Positions 61,208-64,000 of a DNA stretch of 64,000 bases are shown piece after piece. The DNA lies in contig CM046846.1 in assembly GCA_025618425.1 (NCBI GenBank), positions 33,330,038 to 33,394,037 of the forward strand, read 5' to 3'. A program made the translations under genes and the position numbers. The DNA comes from Heliocidaris tuberculata (taxonomy: Eukaryota > Echinodermata > Echinoidea > Camarodonta > Echinometridae). The notes below the pieces were generated by a model. That model was not told the origin of the DNA and searched no databases. It saw only the letters and a program-made list of their open reading frames with translations. How positions within the stretch are numbered: position 1 is the first letter of the stretch; every line of letters begins with the position of its first letter.

Positions 61208-61287
61208 TTAACCTTTTGCCCACGGGAACCGGGTCATTCCTGTATTAAGTCTATGGGAATGAGAGAATTCAGCAGTCAATAGGTTAA
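61208..61287. mobile_element. 80-bp TTAA-flanked MITE
   Basis: The left end TTAACCTTTTGCCCACGGGA and the reversed right end TTAACCTATTGACTGCTGAA share TTAACC and more inner pairing (TCATTCCTGTATTAAG versus TCATTCCCATAGACTTAA). It looks like a minimal piggyBac-type element. Confidence 0.6.
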
Positions 61288-61840
61288 CATACTTGTGGTA
61301 TGGACAAAGGCCTATGTGTGCCGCTTGACATTTACAGATGCATGCTCTTATCTCTTACAAGACAACGGTTATCTTCAACACTACGCATCTATCAAACCAG
61401 TTATAGATATGGATGTAGAGGTAAAACTTAACATTCAAAACATTTAAAAGTATATAAGCAAGAAGACGTTAAAAGACGATGTATGTTGTCGATTCCTAAC
61501 AGTTCTCAGTTTAAAGGAAAATTAACCCTTCATAAGCTTGAGGAAATGCAGAAAAATCGTAAAACCACAATAGTATTTCTTTAAAGGAAAATCGGACAAA
61601 TAATAACAAAGTTCTGACATTTTTTAATATTGCGTTTATTTAGCTGCACCTCCGAAAATTAAAACGAATGCCCATCTGTGATTTTATCTTTAAGATGAAA
61701 TCTTACTTTCTTTTTTATGTTCTTGCTACATGAAATTTAGTTTAAAAAAAAAATAAGAATGAATATATTGATTTTTATTCTTCAAGAAATGAAAATTTTC
61801 CCTTACATGCAGATCGATATAAATTTTTTCACATGCTCTG

Positions 61841-61854
61841 TTGCCATGGCAACA
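61841..61854. promoter_or_regulatory. Perfect RFX X-box palindrome
   Basis: GTTGCCATGGCAAC is a full 14-bp palindromic X-box, the DNA site of RFX winged-helix factors, which control ciliary genes in animals. No gene is recognised next to it, so the target is unknown. It could be chance or part of a repeat. Confidence 0.5.
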
Positions 61855-61975
61855 ATAGAATTTCGCCAAGTGGGTATGATTGAACGTAACTTAAACCGTT
61901 CATGCTGGCAGAAAAAGTAATCAATCGTTTTAAACATCACCAATGCGTGCGTTTCACTCGAATATTCTCAAGAAC

Positions 61976-61990
61976 GGGGGGGGGGGGGGC
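61976..61990. repeat. G-tract
   Basis: About 14 G, ending in CGGTGG. Confidence 0.95.
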
Positions 61991-62414
61991 GGTGGCAATG
62001 AAAAAAAAAAACGATAATAAATCCGCTAAGTCCGCATGTGTGAGGAAAAAATGGCGGGAACAGCTAGGCGCTGTCGTCTGCTCGTGTAGGCTATACAACA
62101 AGGATGTAAGGGGAAAGGCAGCACAGTTTCCCAGTAGGTATTACAATGATGTTCATTGATGATAATTCCCCCTGCTGGGACTACTGTATACAATTTATGA
62201 ACTGCTACGTTCAGAATGATATCTAGCTAGAGATCATCCTGTATTACTCCCTTCTGTTTGAATGATTATGATAATCGGATGAGTTTGATTAAAGAGAAGG
62301 TTGAGTTCTGGCAAATGTGAAAAATATTTTGTGAGCTTTCTTAATTTTTTTTTTTTTTTAAGTAAGTTTGGAAAAAAATCTTAGAGGCGATGTCCCCTGA
62401 AAAGGACTGATCTT

Positions 62415-62530
62415 CAAATGCCCTCATATTCGAAATATGACAAAAAAATAGCCGAGAAGTTTGGACCAAACTTTCATGCCACATGTGTGTGTAGTCCCAT
62501 ATAAACATTTCTGTGTGCAGTTCATGTGAC
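62415..62530 (+). repeat. Dispersed repeat (copy B), partner at 21675-21790
   Basis: Contains AAATGCCCTCATATTCGAAA, TGCCACATGTGTGTGTAGTC and TGTGTGCAGTTCATG in the order of the partner, in opposite orientation to it. Confidence 0.6.
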
Positions 62531-64000
62531 TTTTAGTAAGAATGAGTCAATTTCTTATCATTCCCATGATCCCAAAGCCTCACAGTATACACCATTCACA
62601 AGTATTATATAATCAGCCTTTTCCAATCGCTTTCAGACAATTTCTTTCACAATGTAACTGCATGACAGAACTCAACTTTATCTTTAAATGAACGAACGCG
62701 AATGACAGTCGTATGGGGCTTCTCAACTCACAGCGCGTGCATGCAGCGCTATCGAATCGCATCATCAACGGCATATAATTGAAAGATAATAACAATTCAT
62801 ATTACACTTATCTTCGTGAACGGAGAAAGGTAATGGCATGGGACGTTTGATATAACCAGCCTTGCCTAATCACGCTGAAACTGACTTAATTTGCAATTAA
62901 ATTCTAAAATCAGATAACACATCTACAGGACGATGACATTTGGGGAGGTTTAATCTATTACGTGCGAATTTTATTTTGCTGTAAATGAAAGTAATTAATG
63001 CAAAAAGCTGTTCATATATTATTATTTAATTCTCACTAACTTGGTTAATTTGAAAAAGGGATAATGAAACTTTTTTCTTAAAAACACGTTCATTCAGTAA
63101 ATAAAAAAATAAATAAAAAAATTGATAAATGTTGTACAAAGAGTGCATACATTGATCATTTATCCGTTAGCATGGCTATATGTTCATCTATTTACCATCC
63201 CCCTCTCTCTCCCCCTCTCTCTTTCCATACCTCTATTTCACTTAATTGCAAAAAATTATGAATGGATAAAAAATAAGCTTCTCATTCAAATTATCTTCTC
63301 TCATTTAGGTTCTACTCTCAAGCGTGGCAAACATTCTTCTATGAATAAAATAATGATTATGACGTAATATACATCATATCGGCTAACCCGACCGACACTA
63401 CGTTGCTTGTTTATCTATTTCTGTATATATTCTTAAAAAGCCCTGCCTATTACTAGTACTACCCGAGATTATCTCTCTAAAAACATCCATCACCTTGGAT
63501 CAAATAATAAAAATCAACAGACAAAGATAATCAAAGAATAAAATGTCAGACTGAATGATGAATGCTCGTAACGCTAAAGAGTACAGATGTAGATCCAAAT
63601 TAGTGCGCGGGAAGCGAAGAAGATCCGGGTACTAAATTTAGGATGGGACAGTCATCGGCAGACTTAATTGACCCAATGAATAAGAAAAAATTAGATCAGA
63701 CGGAATGGTTTTAATGGTGCACATGCTGATGTATGAGATGAGTTTGATGATGTGATCACATGATGTAGCTCGAATGTCACAAAATGCGATATCGGCATCA
63801 CAATCAACAAACAGTCATGGAATTAATGTAAAAATGTTTTGCTCCCTTTTAAAGTTCATTGATAATTGATTAAATACAAATATTCACAATTAATCACTCA
63901 TCTATAGTGGCCTAATTCAGTTTATGTATTTTGAGTATATTCAGCTTGTGCTACCATAAACGCACAAAGCATGAAAATATCGTTACATATACTTAAAATG
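62531..64000. other. No recognised gene
   Basis: AT-rich sequence to the right edge, with a short CT-rich patch at 63201-63235. No paired repeat or convincing exon. Confidence 0.5.

Noticed and set aside
1..64000. CRISPR arrays, bacterial operons, rRNA genes, viral or prophage genes
   Set aside because: None seen. Repeats are of animal transposon and microsatellite type, and coding blocks are short and splice-bounded.

Overview
The window is AT-rich animal (eukaryotic) nuclear DNA: long introns with GT-AG boundaries, dense simple repeats, and many short non-autonomous transposons. The repeat style (GGGCCC-ended foldback MITEs carrying an AGCCAATCAGATG core, TTAA-flanked foldbacks, CAGNGGCG-ended hAT-like pieces, tRNA-like Pol III modules, non-LTR retrotransposon tails with ATCAA or CTTTGAA repeats) suggests a marine invertebrate deuterostome, most likely a sea urchin. 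That assignment is inferred from repeat style and not proven. There is no operon structure, CRISPR array or rRNA.

The only gene I recognise is on the minus strand: three coding exons (21955-22108, 7329-7433, 5120-5295) whose splice sites and reading phases fit together. The joined peptide resembles the region just upstream of the RhoGAP domain of the ARHGAP6/ARHGAP36 family. The catalytic RhoGAP domain would lie left of position 1, and the first exon lies right of 22108, either outside the window or not recognised. Positions 1-5119 are then the next intron and 5296-7328 and 7434-21954 are introns. Two weaker candidate exons are at 59262-59448 (-) and 61032-61176 (+).

The rest is a repeat landscape. 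Positions 1-22 kb hold a tandem pair of diverged MITEs (3.3-4.3 kb), a tRNA-like module inside a long inverted repeat (5.5-5.7 kb), a 560-bp TTAA foldback (11.7-12.3 kb), a tRNA-derived SINE-like module beside an (ACT)n array (17.0-17.5 kb), and a MITE interrupted by a truncated LINE (17.6-18.3 kb). Positions 22-40 kb hold a GGGCCC/GAGCG MITE superfamily (27.6, 29.5, 29.65, 35.95, 39.6 kb), a perfect hairpin (27.26 kb), and an 820-bp element with six copies of one 27-bp motif (33.5-34.3 kb). Positions 40-64 kb hold a 32-bp perfect palindrome flanked by short direct repeats (41.58 kb), an L1-like LINE remnant (45.5 kb), several MITEs (49.5, 51.5, 52.4, 53.05, 54.2, 56.04, 58.9, 61.2 kb) and a perfect RFX X-box palindrome (61.84 kb).

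Poly-G/poly-C tracts of 9-18 bases are unusually frequent, often after (GA)n runs or inside MITEs. I found no system of interacting genes. The most novel material is the structure of the non-autonomous elements.
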